Below, one piece after another: positions 18,028-26,843 of a DNA stretch of 64,000 nt. Source of the DNA: Defluviitalea phaphyphila (GTDB lineage: Bacteria; Bacillota; Clostridia; Lachnospirales; Defluviitaleaceae). The stretch's first letter is position 1. The number at the start of each line of letters is the position of its first letter. The stretch covers positions 94,099 to 158,098 of the forward strand of contig NZ_JWID01000004.1 of NCBI RefSeq assembly GCF_001466305.1, given 5' to 3'. Both the position numbers and the translations under genes were made by a program. The notes below the pieces were generated by a model. That model ran no database searches, was not told where the DNA came from, and saw only the letters and a list, made by a program, of their open reading frames with translations.

Positions 18028-19920
18028 CTATTTCCCTGCTATAACATTAGCTTTTAGCACTATTTGTTTATTGTATAAATATCCTCTATTCATTGTTTTT
18101 ATAATTTCGCCTTTTTTAAATCCTTCTCTAATTTCTGCCATTAATACTTCATGTTCTTTCCCATTAAATTTTTCATGGGGAGTTGGATTAATAAACTCTA
18201 TTTTATAAAACTTAAGCACTTCTTCTATAGATTCTGTTAAATTGTCTATATCTTTTACATATTCTAATACAATCTCTTCCTTTTCTTCTCTTAGTTTAGA
18301 AACAGAATAATGAAGTATTTCTTCATAAGTGCTTATCTCAAACAATAAATGTTCTTTTAAAAATTTAATAATATTTTTATCTACTTCTTGCTTTATTTTT
18401 TCATGTTGTTTAATTAACTTTTCATTAAAATCTTTAATCTCTTGTTCTAATAATTCATTTAAATAATTTGTTTCAGTTTCTGATAATCCTTTATTTATAA
18501 AATTCCCATGAGATTCTTCTATTAAATATGATTTTTTTACAAAAGTTTTCAGATCTTTTTTAATGTTATTTAAAAATCCCTCTATATGTTCCTTAAATAA
18601 CTCTATGCTTTCTTTAAGACTTTCAATTTTTATATTTATTGTTTGAGAAATCCCTTCAATTATAGGACTATAATTAGTGTTTAACTGTAATTTTTCTTTA
18701 TTATTATACTTTTTATCAAAATCTAAAAATAAATTTAATATTTTTTCAGACATCTCTATATTATTTTTTATCTGTTTAGTCACGTTATTTTCTATAAATT
18801 CTTTATTAATTTTATCCCAGTATTTTATTCCTTCTTTTTTAAAAACTTCCCATTTATCATTAAATTCTTCATATAATTCATAAAAATTTAATAATTTTTC
18901 ATCATTTAAGCCTATTTTTTTTCTTACTTTAACATCATTAATATAGGCTTCCATCCCATTTTTATTAATATATTGTTGAAACTCTTCATAATTATATAAT
19001 TTTATTTTACTAGATTGATTTTCTGCTTCTTTAAAGAAACTTTCTAACTCTTCTATTTCTTTTCCTAAATGCTGATAAGCTTCTCTTATTGTATGAAGTA
19101 TTTTTTGTATAATCTCTTCTTCTGCACGTTTATAAGCTTCTTCTTTGATTTCCTCTTCTAAAGCATTAACCTGAATTTTAATAATAGCTTCTATATTTTC
19201 TTTTTCTTGCTTTATAGATTCATAATAAAAATTTGCAGCTTTCCTTAAATGAAAATCATTTAACTTTTCTATTCCTTTTTTAGACTTATCTATATAACAT
19301 TTATATAATTCTTCTTTTACATCTTCAATTAATAAAGTATATATGTATTTTATAAATTTATAATAATCATCTTTATTTTTTGATATTTCTGTTATATTTT
19401 TTCTATTTTCTATAATAATTTTATTAATTTTTTTCTTTTCCCATCTGCTTTCAATATTATCTAATTCATCTAATATACTTATTTTTTGTTCTGTTATAAA
19501 TTTATCTTTTTCTATTTTTATAGGATTTTCAACAGATTTGCCTTCACTTATTCCTTCATTTAATCTTTGATTTTCTCTAAATTGTTTTAATTGAGCTGCT
19601 AATACAATACATATCCCATCTAATATTTCTTTTGCTTTCCCCGTTTTGATATTTTTCTTGTTTTTATTAAATAAATCTATTGTTATCTGATAATATTTTG
19701 TTAATTCGTCAAAATACTCAAATATCTTTTCATCATATATAGAAAGCTTATTTTCTTCACTAAGATGATGAAGAATTTTAAGCATTACTTTCATCTTTAA
19801 ATGAAAAAAACAATTTTTTATAGTTTCTCTACTAAATTTGTCAAAAGCCTGAAGGACGTTTCTCCAGGCTTTAATCAGTTCATTAGATTTTATCAAAAGA
19901 GGGGGGTAATCTTTTAACAT
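18028..19920 (-). CDS. Large coiled-coil protein with GrpE-like C-terminus
   Basis: A 630-residue, highly charged, mostly helical protein with long predicted coiled coils between about 90 and 560 and no membrane segment. The last 70 residues differ and resemble the GrpE beta domain, the wing that docks on the Hsp70 nucleotide-binding lobe. NPTPHEKFNGKEHEVLMAEI, then a turn and KGEIIKTMNRGYLYNKQIVL and KANVIAG, parallel the GrpE pattern 'fdP..HeAv......pgtV..v.q.GY.l.gr.lRpA.V.V'. Encoded between two Hsp70-like genes (17 and 16 bp gaps), it may be a dedicated nucleotide-exchange factor or holder of this system. The GrpE resemblance is by eye and applies only to the C-terminal end; the rest is unrecognised. 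Confidence 0.7.
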   Translation of the reverse strand: MLKDYPPLLIKSNELIKAWRNVLQAFDKFSRETIKNCFFHLKMKVMLKILHHLSEENKLSIYDEKIFEYFDELTKYYQITIDLFNKNKKNIKTGKAKEILDGICIVLAAQLKQFRENQRLNEGISEGKSVENPIKIEKDKFITEQKISILDELDNIESRWEKKKINKIIIENRKNITEISKNKDDYYKFIKYIYTLLIEDVKEELYKCYIDKSKKGIEKLNDFHLRKAANFYYESIKQEKENIEAIIKIQVNALEEEIKEEAYKRAEEEIIQKILHTIREAYQHLGKEIEELESFFKEAENQSSKIKLYNYEEFQQYINKNGMEAYINDVKVRKKIGLNDEKLLNFYELYEEFNDKWEVFKKEGIKYWDKINKEFIENNVTKQIKNNIEMSEKILNLFLDFDKKYNNKEKLQLNTNYSPIIEGISQTINIKIESLKESIELFKEHIEGFLNNIKKDLKTFVKKSYLIEESHGNFINKGLSETETNYLNELLEQEIKDFNEKLIKQHEKIKQEVDKNIIKFLKEHLLFEISTYEEILHYSVSKLREEKEEIVLEYVKDIDNLTESIEEVLKFYKIEFINPTPHEKFNGKEHEVLMAEIREGFKKGEIIKTMNRGYLYNKQIVLKANVIAGK

Positions 19921-19937
19921 ATAAATCCTCCTTTTGC

Positions 19938-21617
19938 CTAATATAAATCATCCACAGATAATTCCGTCTCTACTCCATCTGTACTCATACTTTTAGCTGT
20001 TACTTTAAGCATATTATCTTGACTTATATTAAAAATTACTTTTACTTTTTCTTCTCCTTTTGCTTTAGGAGGAATTCCTCTTAAGCTTGTTCCTGCTAGT
20101 CTTTTCATTCCCTCTTCTGTTACATATTGAACTTTTCCTTTTTCTTTTGAAGGTTTTGTATTTTCATATACAACTATTGCCATACTAGTTACATTGTCAA
20201 AATTTGTCATAAGTAATTCTTCTGCTTCTACTACTAATCCTTCCTTTGGAATATCCATACCACTCTTTACGATTTCCATAAATCTTCTTCCTGATATCTC
20301 AAGTCCTAAAGGATGAATTGTTTTTTCTTGAACTACTGGTCCTTTTACAGTGGGCATCATAATCATATTACAATAATAAGCTGCTCCTCTTGAAATGCTT
20401 AATGCAGGGCTTATCTTGGATTTAAAAGGTTCTTTATTAAATTTTTCTGTTATTTTTTCTCTAATTCTCGGAATAGAAGATGAACCTCCAACTAAAAATA
20501 TTTCATCTATTTCTTCTGCTTTTAAAGAAGCTGCTTTTAAGCATTCATCTATACACTCCATAGTTCTTTCAATTAAATCTTCTACGGATTTTCCTTCCAT
20601 TTTTTTAAATACTTCATCTGAATCTCCTAAAGGATTAACTCTTTTGTGGTTTAAAAATGCTTCTCTTGTGATTTCCATATTAATATTTATAATTTTAGGT
20701 TCTTGTATAAATGGAGCTAAGACAACCTTTGTCGATTTAGCTGAGGAAAGTCTTTCCTTTGCTTGATTAGCTACCTGTGCTAATCTTACTAAAGCTGTTT
20801 TTTTCTGTCTTTTTGAAACTCCATCATCCACATTAAAATCAAATAAATCAATTTCTTCATTGGTCATTTTTTTAAATTCTTCATAAATCATATCCATAAT
20901 AATTTTATCTATATCGTTTCCACCTAAATAGTTATCCCCATAAGTACTTAAAATAGAAATCTTAGGTTCATCATCTTCTGTAAGTTTTATATCTAATATA
21001 CAAGCATCAAAAGTTCCTCCACCAAAATCATAAACTAATACTTTTTTATTTTTTCTTTCATTTACTGCATAGGAAATAGCTGCTGCAGCTGGCTCTAATC
21101 TAAGATATATATTATCTTCATCAAATCCTGCTAGTTTTGCAGCTTCTTTTGTCATTTTCTTTTGTTTATCTGTAGAATTAGCTGGTACTGTTATTACACA
21201 TCCTGAAAATTCCCCAGCTATATTTAATTCTTCTTGAACATATTCATCTGCCTTTTGCTTTAAATATCCTAAGATTTCTCCCGCAATTTGTTCTGGAGTA
21301 AATTCATATTCCTTATCATCAACTGAAATTTTTATTTTTTCATCTCCTCCAAGAAAACGTTTTACAGATAAAACTGTACTTTGAGGATAAATTATAGCAG
21401 CTTCTTTTGCTTGTATTCCAAAAATTCTAGATAATTTATCAGGGTCTTCGGGGTCTGTTTCAAACTGTATAGCAGTAGGAAAAATATTACTTCCATCAAT
21501 AGGAATAGTATGTACTTCTCCTTCTTTAAAATCATACACGCTAACAACGGAATTAGTTGTCCCAAAATCAATTCCTAAAAATAAACCTCTTTCCACATCT
21601 AATCCTAAAGTTCCCAC
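19938..21617 (-). CDS. Hsp70-family chaperone lacking the lid domain
   Basis: A 559-residue Hsp70-type protein. Phosphate-1 loop LGIDFGTTNS at 14-23, phosphate-2 VYDFGGGTFDACILDI near 199, and adenosine motif IFLVGGSSSIPRIREKI near 353 are all intact, so ATP binding and hydrolysis are likely. The linker is replaced by a short HPLGLEIS segment, reminiscent of DnaK's 'TPLSLGIE'. A beta substrate-binding domain follows (LAGTSLRGIPPKAKGEEKVK, INISQDNMLKVTAKS-like), and then the protein stops (ELSVDDLY) where DnaK would begin its alpha lid. Compared with about 610-640 aa for DnaK it is short. It is the first Hsp70 of the eight-gene operon, 24 bp after the large helical-repeat gene. It is not the housekeeping dnaK: no grpE, dnaJ or hrcA neighbours and no CIRCE. 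Confidence 0.88.
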   Translation of the reverse strand: MGTLGLDVERGLFLGIDFGTTNSVVSVYDFKEGEVHTIPIDGSNIFPTAIQFETDPEDPDKLSRIFGIQAKEAAIIYPQSTVLSVKRFLGGDEKIKISVDDKEYEFTPEQIAGEILGYLKQKADEYVQEELNIAGEFSGCVITVPANSTDKQKKMTKEAAKLAGFDEDNIYLRLEPAAAAISYAVNERKNKKVLVYDFGGGTFDACILDIKLTEDDEPKISILSTYGDNYLGGNDIDKIIMDMIYEEFKKMTNEEIDLFDFNVDDGVSKRQKKTALVRLAQVANQAKERLSSAKSTKVVLAPFIQEPKIININMEITREAFLNHKRVNPLGDSDEVFKKMEGKSVEDLIERTMECIDECLKAASLKAEEIDEIFLVGGSSSIPRIREKITEKFNKEPFKSKISPALSISRGAAYYCNMIMMPTVKGPVVQEKTIHPLGLEISGRRFMEIVKSGMDIPKEGLVVEAEELLMTNFDNVTSMAIVVYENTKPSKEKGKVQYVTEEGMKRLAGTSLRGIPPKAKGEEKVKVIFNISQDNMLKVTAKSMSTDGVETELSVDDLY

Positions 21618-21641
21618 AAATATTCCTCCTTTTAGTTTTTA

Positions 21642-24317
21642 TCATATTAAATATCCTAAATTATTTGCGTTATTTTCATAAATTATATTTTCTAATTCTT
21701 CTTCTGCTTTTTTAAATTCTAAATCTTCAAAATAAATTATTGTATTATTTAACTTTTCATATAGTTTTTGAGGAGAAGTTTTTATATTCTTCCCTTTATT
21801 TGTATAGATTTTAACTTCTGTAAGTTCATAATTACCTTCTTTATCTATTTCTTCAATATAATATTCCATACTCTCATTATAAAATAAAGTTATACAAGTA
21901 GCATATAAATTAAAAGCCACATGATACATTCTTTTTTTAATTAGAGGAAAACCTGATATTTTATAGCAAAAATTAACTTCTTTTTTCTCTGTTGTATAAT
22001 GTATAAATGGAATATTCTCCTCTATATACGAAAAATAAGGGAATTTGTCTTGCTTTTCTTTAATAATTGGTAAAATAAATTGATTTTTTTTCATCCATGA
22101 AAAGATAGGGTATATAATTTCTTTTTTATCCTTAACATCATTTGATAATTTTGAATAAACTTGTAGTAAAGCTGTTCCTAGTATCATATTTTTTGTTTTT
22201 TTAAATATGCTTTCTAATGGTTCTAAAGTTTTTTTATTAACTATTTTTTTATTTACTAAAATTTCATAACAACAATAAACTACAAACTTTTCTATAAGTG
22301 GAGAATTAGGTTCTTTTTCATAAAGACTTTGAAATACTTGCTCTAATTTTTCATCTAATCCATGAACCCATATGCCTTTTTCTAATATTTTTTTATCTAT
22401 ATAAAAAGTTGATTTTTCTAAAGAAATTACTATATCCCTTAATTTATACCAATCTTTTAAACTTCCTTCATAATTATTTATAACATAATTTAATATAAAT
22501 ATATCATATTTTCCATTTAAAAGTAATTCATAACTTTTATTTATAATAAAAAAGTCTTTTATTTCTAAACTAATAGACTTTTTAACTAATTCAAAACATA
22601 TATCATTTTCAATTTTAGGTAATTTTTTAGCCCATGCTATAGCTAAATTAATTTCATTAATTTTAATAAAAGACCTTATTCCCTCTTGTATTTGTAATAT
22701 ATTTAAATTATTTGGATTTAAAGATTTAAAATAAAGGGCTGCCTTTTCTAGATTAGCGCTCCTAATAAATAAGCTTCCTAAAGCAGTAGAAGCCCTTATT
22801 CTAAATTCATTAGATATAATATTATTTTCTAAACATTCTAAAATAATTTTTTCAACTTTCTTATATATATTAGATATGCTTTTATTTTGTTCTATTTCAT
22901 ATATAAAATGTTTTGTAAGCATTATAAGAAGATTAGGATTCTTATATCCTTCATCATAATATTGTAATAAAATTTCTATTGGAATTTCTTTTATTAATTT
23001 TTTTACTATGATATATTCCTTAGAATAAATTTTTTTTTGCCTATTTCCTAAGCAAAGAATAGTTAAATCTGACTCTTTAGAAGAAGCCGCTTCTATATAT
23101 AAAGTATTACCAGTAACTGTATATGTAGTCATATTTTCTTTTTCATTTTCCATAACCCAAATATACTTAATAAATGGAGAATTAATACTTATTTCATATA
23201 AAAACAAATGATCAAAAACTACTTGTTTGAACAAATAATTATTGGGATTTTTTTCAAGAAGTTTGAAATAAATATCTATGTAATATTTACCTTTTTTATT
23301 CTTTTTTAATGCATTTTCTCCAAAGTATAAAATTTTTTTATAATTTATTTTAAAAAGAACTTTATATTGTTCATTAGTACATATAATTGAATAAATATAA
23401 GCTTTTAAATCTTCACTTAAATTTTCTTTTATTAATGCAGACTGTATAATAGATAAAGGAATATCATTTATGTTAAGATTTTTGGCAGTTTCTAAATAAT
23501 TTAAATATAAATTTTTTATAAAAAGTTGTCTTTTTATTGCGCTTTCATAAACTTTAAATGCTTCTTTATCTTTCTTATTTTGTTTTATACAAGCTTTACA
23601 TAATAGATTTAAAAGTTCATTTGTATCCCATTTATTATAAATATCTTTTATATATGATATAGGGATTTTTGTATTATCTTTAAATTGAAGCATCCAATTT
23701 GTAAATAAAAGCATACTTTCTTTATTTATAATTTTATATTTTATGGAATATATAAATATGTATTTAAGTACATCTTGCATAGAATAAAAATAAGAAGGAT
23801 TTAGAATAAAGATAGAATACATCTCTAAATATAAAAATGGACTTCTAAAACCATGTTTAAATGCTTCATAGTAGTATTTTATTTCATTTTTTTCATCTTC
23901 AAATAATTCTTTTTCTATTTTAGCCTTTAAAAAAAATAATATTCCTGCATTTTCTACTTTTAGACATTCATCAAAAACTCTAATACTACTTTGTATAAAT
24001 ATATGTCTTCCCGTATAATAATCTAATAATATTTTTAAATAATATAAAATCCCTAAAATTATTTTATCATTTTCTTTAAAATATTTTTTATATTGCAATA
24101 AAATTTTTATCATATTATTAGCTTTTTCATATCTTTCTAAATTAATATTTAATTGAATTCTAGCTAAGAAAACTTTTATATCCGTTGGGTCTTCTATATT
24201 AATTTTATCTAATAAATCTAAAGCTTTTATAAAATAATCTTTTCCTCTATTATTGTACTGCTGACCAATTAACCAATAGGATACGGCTTTTATTAAAGTT
24301 TTTTTGTATTCTATCAT
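21642..24317 (-). CDS. Large helical-repeat protein of unknown function (DUF5717-like?)
   Basis: An 891-residue protein if the ATG at 24317 is used. This start is chosen for its GAGGG site 7 bases upstream; an ATG at 24344 would overlap the previous gene by 14 bp and has no good site. The sequence is dominated by repeated amphipathic helices of TPR/HAT appearance (YFIKALDLLDKINIEDPTDI, ALYFKSLNPNNLNILQIQEG). The last ~130 residues are different (YKISGFPLIKKRMYHVAFNL, EEIDKEGNYELTEVKIYT) and may form a beta domain. From memory, large DUF5717 proteins accompany Hsp70-like clusters in Clostridia, and this and the preceding gene could be their split equivalents; I cannot verify that. No catalytic motif is visible. 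Confidence 0.7.
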   Translation of the reverse strand: MIEYKKTLIKAVSYWLIGQQYNNRGKDYFIKALDLLDKINIEDPTDIKVFLARIQLNINLERYEKANNMIKILLQYKKYFKENDKIILGILYYLKILLDYYTGRHIFIQSSIRVFDECLKVENAGILFFLKAKIEKELFEDEKNEIKYYYEAFKHGFRSPFLYLEMYSIFILNPSYFYSMQDVLKYIFIYSIKYKIINKESMLLFTNWMLQFKDNTKIPISYIKDIYNKWDTNELLNLLCKACIKQNKKDKEAFKVYESAIKRQLFIKNLYLNYLETAKNLNINDIPLSIIQSALIKENLSEDLKAYIYSIICTNEQYKVLFKINYKKILYFGENALKKNKKGKYYIDIYFKLLEKNPNNYLFKQVVFDHLFLYEISINSPFIKYIWVMENEKENMTTYTVTGNTLYIEAASSKESDLTILCLGNRQKKIYSKEYIIVKKLIKEIPIEILLQYYDEGYKNPNLLIMLTKHFIYEIEQNKSISNIYKKVEKIILECLENNIISNEFRIRASTALGSLFIRSANLEKAALYFKSLNPNNLNILQIQEGIRSFIKINEINLAIAWAKKLPKIENDICFELVKKSISLEIKDFFIINKSYELLLNGKYDIFILNYVINNYEGSLKDWYKLRDIVISLEKSTFYIDKKILEKGIWVHGLDEKLEQVFQSLYEKEPNSPLIEKFVVYCCYEILVNKKIVNKKTLEPLESIFKKTKNMILGTALLQVYSKLSNDVKDKKEIIYPIFSWMKKNQFILPIIKEKQDKFPYFSYIEENIPFIHYTTEKKEVNFCYKISGFPLIKKRMYHVAFNLYATCITLFYNESMEYYIEEIDKEGNYELTEVKIYTNKGKNIKTSPQKLYEKLNNTIIYFEDLEFKKAEEELENIIYENNANNLGYLI

Positions 24318-24330
24318 TTTATTTCCCTCA

Positions 24331-25497
24331 CTAGCTAATTGCATTAACTTTTATGATATAGTTTTCTTTAAACTTATATTTTTTAGTATTAATACTTATT
24401 GTAAGCATTAATTCATAATATGGTTTTTTCCCTAAAATTCTCATATTCCAATTCTTTAAATAAATTATAAAAGGTATCTCTGCTTTTTTAGATATTAAAT
24501 ATCTTTTAGCTTCAAATTTTATAAATTTTTCTCTAGGAATTATTTTTACCTTAGCATCTTCTCCACTTCTATTTTTGATAATTAATGTTCCACTGTCTCT
24601 TTTATTATATATTTTTTTTGAAAAACTAATCTCAAAAATATCTTCTTTTTTTGCATAAATTTTATAAGGAATTTTTTCATCTTCGCATACAATATAAATA
24701 TATCCTACACTTTTTTGAGAGGGTATTTTATTCTTTAAAATTTTATAATAAACTATTAATTGATTCTTTATAAAATCTTCACTAGTAAAATGAGTTTTAT
24801 AAAAATTAACCCACTCTAGATTATTTTCTATATTAAATTCTACAAAGCCCCATCCTTTTTTTTGTATTATAATTTCTGTATTAAAATTATTGTCTAAATT
24901 AATAACTTCTATAATTGCCTTTTCTTTATAACCTGTTAATCTTAAAAAATATTCTAATGCCCAATCTCTATTAGTAGAAGTTAAAATAAGTTTATTATAT
25001 AATTTTTCCCATGATAATTTTTTATATTGTTCAAGCCATATATAAAATTTAGGCGAAAAAAATATTTCTTTTGCCATATCCCAATTTTCTTTAGCTAATT
25101 TAGAAAAATCTTCTAATGTAGATATACTATCTTTTTCATTTAGTATTAATGTTGGTTCTTTAATATACATAAAAACTGAAACTTCTTCTTCTCCCCCATT
25201 AGATTCTATAAACCAGATATCTTCATATGTATTTCCCCATGCCATATCCTTAGTATCTATACGATATATTATAACTTGTTCATTTCCTACCCATTGACTT
25301 GGAATAAACTGAGTATATCCTTTTCTAGAAAAAATTCTACCTTTAAGTTCTCCTTTCCCTATATTTTTTAGCTTTATAGCTCCCGTGTACACACTAGAAT
25401 AAATAATTTCTATATTTATTTCTTTTTTAGAAACTGAAAGTATTGGAGGTCCATCAGTATATTCTTCTAATTTAATTTCATATCTATCATCTTCCAT
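24331..25497 (-). CDS. Unknown beta-rich protein, first gene of the Hsp70-like operon
   Basis: A 388-residue soluble protein that I do not recognise with certainty. It contains two segments that look like tandem beta-sandwich modules: ILSVSKKEINIEIIYSSVYT with KLKNIGKGELKGRIFS at the start, and IFEISFSKKIYNKRDSGTLI with VNAIS at the end. The middle holds a helical, tryptophan-rich part (KFYIWLEQYKKLSWEKLYNK). The repeated phrase 'g.l.lkN.g......ki' is like the Ig-like/ASH modules that recognise unfolded or surface ligands. It may be the N-terminal part of a DUF5717-type protein split from the next gene. There is a GGAGGG ribosome site and a promoter-like sequence at 25531-25560, making it the operon's first gene. 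Confidence 0.65.
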   Translation of the reverse strand: MEDDRYEIKLEEYTDGPPILSVSKKEINIEIIYSSVYTGAIKLKNIGKGELKGRIFSRKGYTQFIPSQWVGNEQVIIYRIDTKDMAWGNTYEDIWFIESNGGEEEVSVFMYIKEPTLILNEKDSISTLEDFSKLAKENWDMAKEIFFSPKFYIWLEQYKKLSWEKLYNKLILTSTNRDWALEYFLRLTGYKEKAIIEVINLDNNFNTEIIIQKKGWGFVEFNIENNLEWVNFYKTHFTSEDFIKNQLIVYYKILKNKIPSQKSVGYIYIVCEDEKIPYKIYAKKEDIFEISFSKKIYNKRDSGTLIIKNRSGEDAKVKIIPREKFIKFEAKRYLISKKAEIPFIIYLKNWNMRILGKKPYYELMLTISINTKKYKFKENYIIKVNAIS

Positions 25498-25530
25498 TTT
25501 ATCCCTCCGTACTTTTTAAGTCCTTTTTTT

Positions 25531-25560
25531 ATTATATCCTAATCTATTATGATTTTACAA
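25531..25560 (-). promoter_or_regulatory. Candidate sigma-A promoter of the Hsp70-like operon
   Basis: On the minus strand, TTGTAA (25555-25560), an 18-base spacer and a perfect TATAAT (25531-25536) lie about 34 bp upstream of the first gene's ATG. No CIRCE inverted repeat (TTAGCACTC-N9-GAGTGCTAA) or CtsR-like repeat is visible, so classic heat-shock repression is not suggested. Confidence 0.6.
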
Positions 25561-25598
25561 TATTTTAAAATCTATTCAGCTATAAGCTTATCTACATC

Positions 25599-25647
25599 AT
25601 AAAAAGAGTAAATACACCTACTTTTTGGTATATTTACTCTTTTATTT
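25599..25647. terminator. Terminator of the amino-sugar operon
   Basis: Inverted repeat aaaagagtaaata (from 25602) and tatttactctttt (to about 25643) with a loop of about 15 bases. T-runs follow on both strands. It lies just past the stop of nagA on the minus strand and separates that operon from the Hsp70-like one. Confidence 0.8.
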
Positions 25648-25660
25648 TAAAACAAATAAG

Positions 25661-26842
25661 TTATTTCATATAATTAATTTTCCCCATAACCATAACCATT
25701 TCAATATTTATATTTTTATCAAATATTAATAAATCAGCATCTTTATTGGGAGCAATGGAACCTTTATTTTTGTCTATATTAAGTAATTTTGCAGGAGTTA
25801 AAGACATCATTTTTACTACTTCATATAAAGGTGCTGGGGTTAATTCATAAAAAGTTTTAACAAGTCTATCAGTAGTTGCTACACTACCTGCAAAAGCACT
25901 TCTATCCATTAACTTTGCTACATTATCTTCAACAATAACCTTCATTCCTTTTTCTTTACTACCTAATATATATTCTCCATCAGGCATTCCTGCTGCTCTC
26001 ATAGAATCTGTTACTAAACATATTCTATCTGAACCTTTTACCTTATATATAAGCTGAAGTAATTCCTTTGGTAAATGCTTTCCATCAGCAATTACTTCAA
26101 CATATAAATCATCTAGTAAATATCCAGCTTCTACTGCTCCTGCTACTCTATAAGCATTTTTACGTGTTACAGTAGACATGGCAGAATAGAAATGGGTTAA
26201 TGCAGATAAGCCATTTTCATAAGCTCTGATTACTTCTTCACAGGTTGCATCGGAATGAGCTAAGGAACTAATTATATTATGTTCTCTTAATGTATTTAAA
26301 AACTCCCTAGACCCTTCTAACTCTACTGCAAAGGACCATCTAATAATTCTATCTGTTGCATTTAATACTTCTTCATATTCACTTTTATCTGGATTTCTTA
26401 AATATTTAGGGTCTTGTGCTCCTTTTTGGCTATATGCAAAATATGGCCCTTCTAAATGAAGTCCTAAAATATTAGGAAAGCCTTCTTTTTGTAAATCAAG
26501 TTGATTAAAAAGACTTACTACATGAAGCAAGGACTCTTTCGTACTTGTAATAGTTGTAGGTACAATAGAAGTTGTCCCATGAAGCATGTGAGCTTTACAT
26601 GCTTGATAAATGCTATCTATATCTCCATCCATAAAATCCGCATTTCCTGCTCCATGAGTGTGAATATCAATAAATCCTGGAGATAAATATTTTCCTTCAA
26701 CATCTATTATTTCATCAGCTGAATCTTCTATTGTTTTATTAAATACTACTTTTTCAATATTTTTATCACAAACTAATACTTCTCCCTTTGTAATACCTGT
26801 AGGAGTAATAATATTGGCATTTTTAAATAATATTTTTTTCAT
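25661..26842 (-). CDS. nagA: N-acetylglucosamine-6-phosphate deacetylase
   Basis: A 393-residue amidohydrolase that converts GlcNAc-6-phosphate to glucosamine-6-phosphate and acetate. Signatures: LSPGFIDIHTHGAGNADFMDG (metal-binding HxH), LGLHLEGPYFAYSQKGAQDP (catalytic-site Glu), SSLAHSDATCEEVIRAYENG, LTHFYSAM, and the C-terminal catalytic LVTDSMRAAGMPDGEY. The segment normally reading 'HLFNAM' is HFYSAM, common in Gram-positive enzymes. Last gene of the operon, 1 bp after the SIS gene. Its product feeds the deaminase encoded at 32465-33220. Specificity for GalNAc-6-phosphate (AgaA-like) cannot be excluded. Confidence 0.92.
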   Translation of the reverse strand: MKKILFKNANIITPTGITKGEVLVCDKNIEKVVFNKTIEDSADEIIDVEGKYLSPGFIDIHTHGAGNADFMDGDIDSIYQACKAHMLHGTTSIVPTTITSTKESLLHVVSLFNQLDLQKEGFPNILGLHLEGPYFAYSQKGAQDPKYLRNPDKSEYEEVLNATDRIIRWSFAVELEGSREFLNTLREHNIISSLAHSDATCEEVIRAYENGLSALTHFYSAMSTVTRKNAYRVAGAVEAGYLLDDLYVEVIADGKHLPKELLQLIYKVKGSDRICLVTDSMRAAGMPDGEYILGSKEKGMKVIVEDNVAKLMDRSAFAGSVATTDRLVKTFYELTPAPLYEVVKMMSLTPAKLLNIDKNKGSIAPNKDADLLIFDKNINIEMVMVMGKINYMK

Positions 26843-26843
26843 A

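Noticed and set aside
20395-20766. Rightward reading frame of 123 codons over the first Hsp70 gene
   Set aside because: Antisense shadow: the opposite strand encodes conserved Hsp70 motifs throughout.
25498-25660. CIRCE or CtsR heat-shock operator before the Hsp70 operon
   Set aside because: I looked for TTAGCACTC-type inverted repeats and heptad GGTCAAA repeats and found none; only a sigma-A-like promoter is visible.
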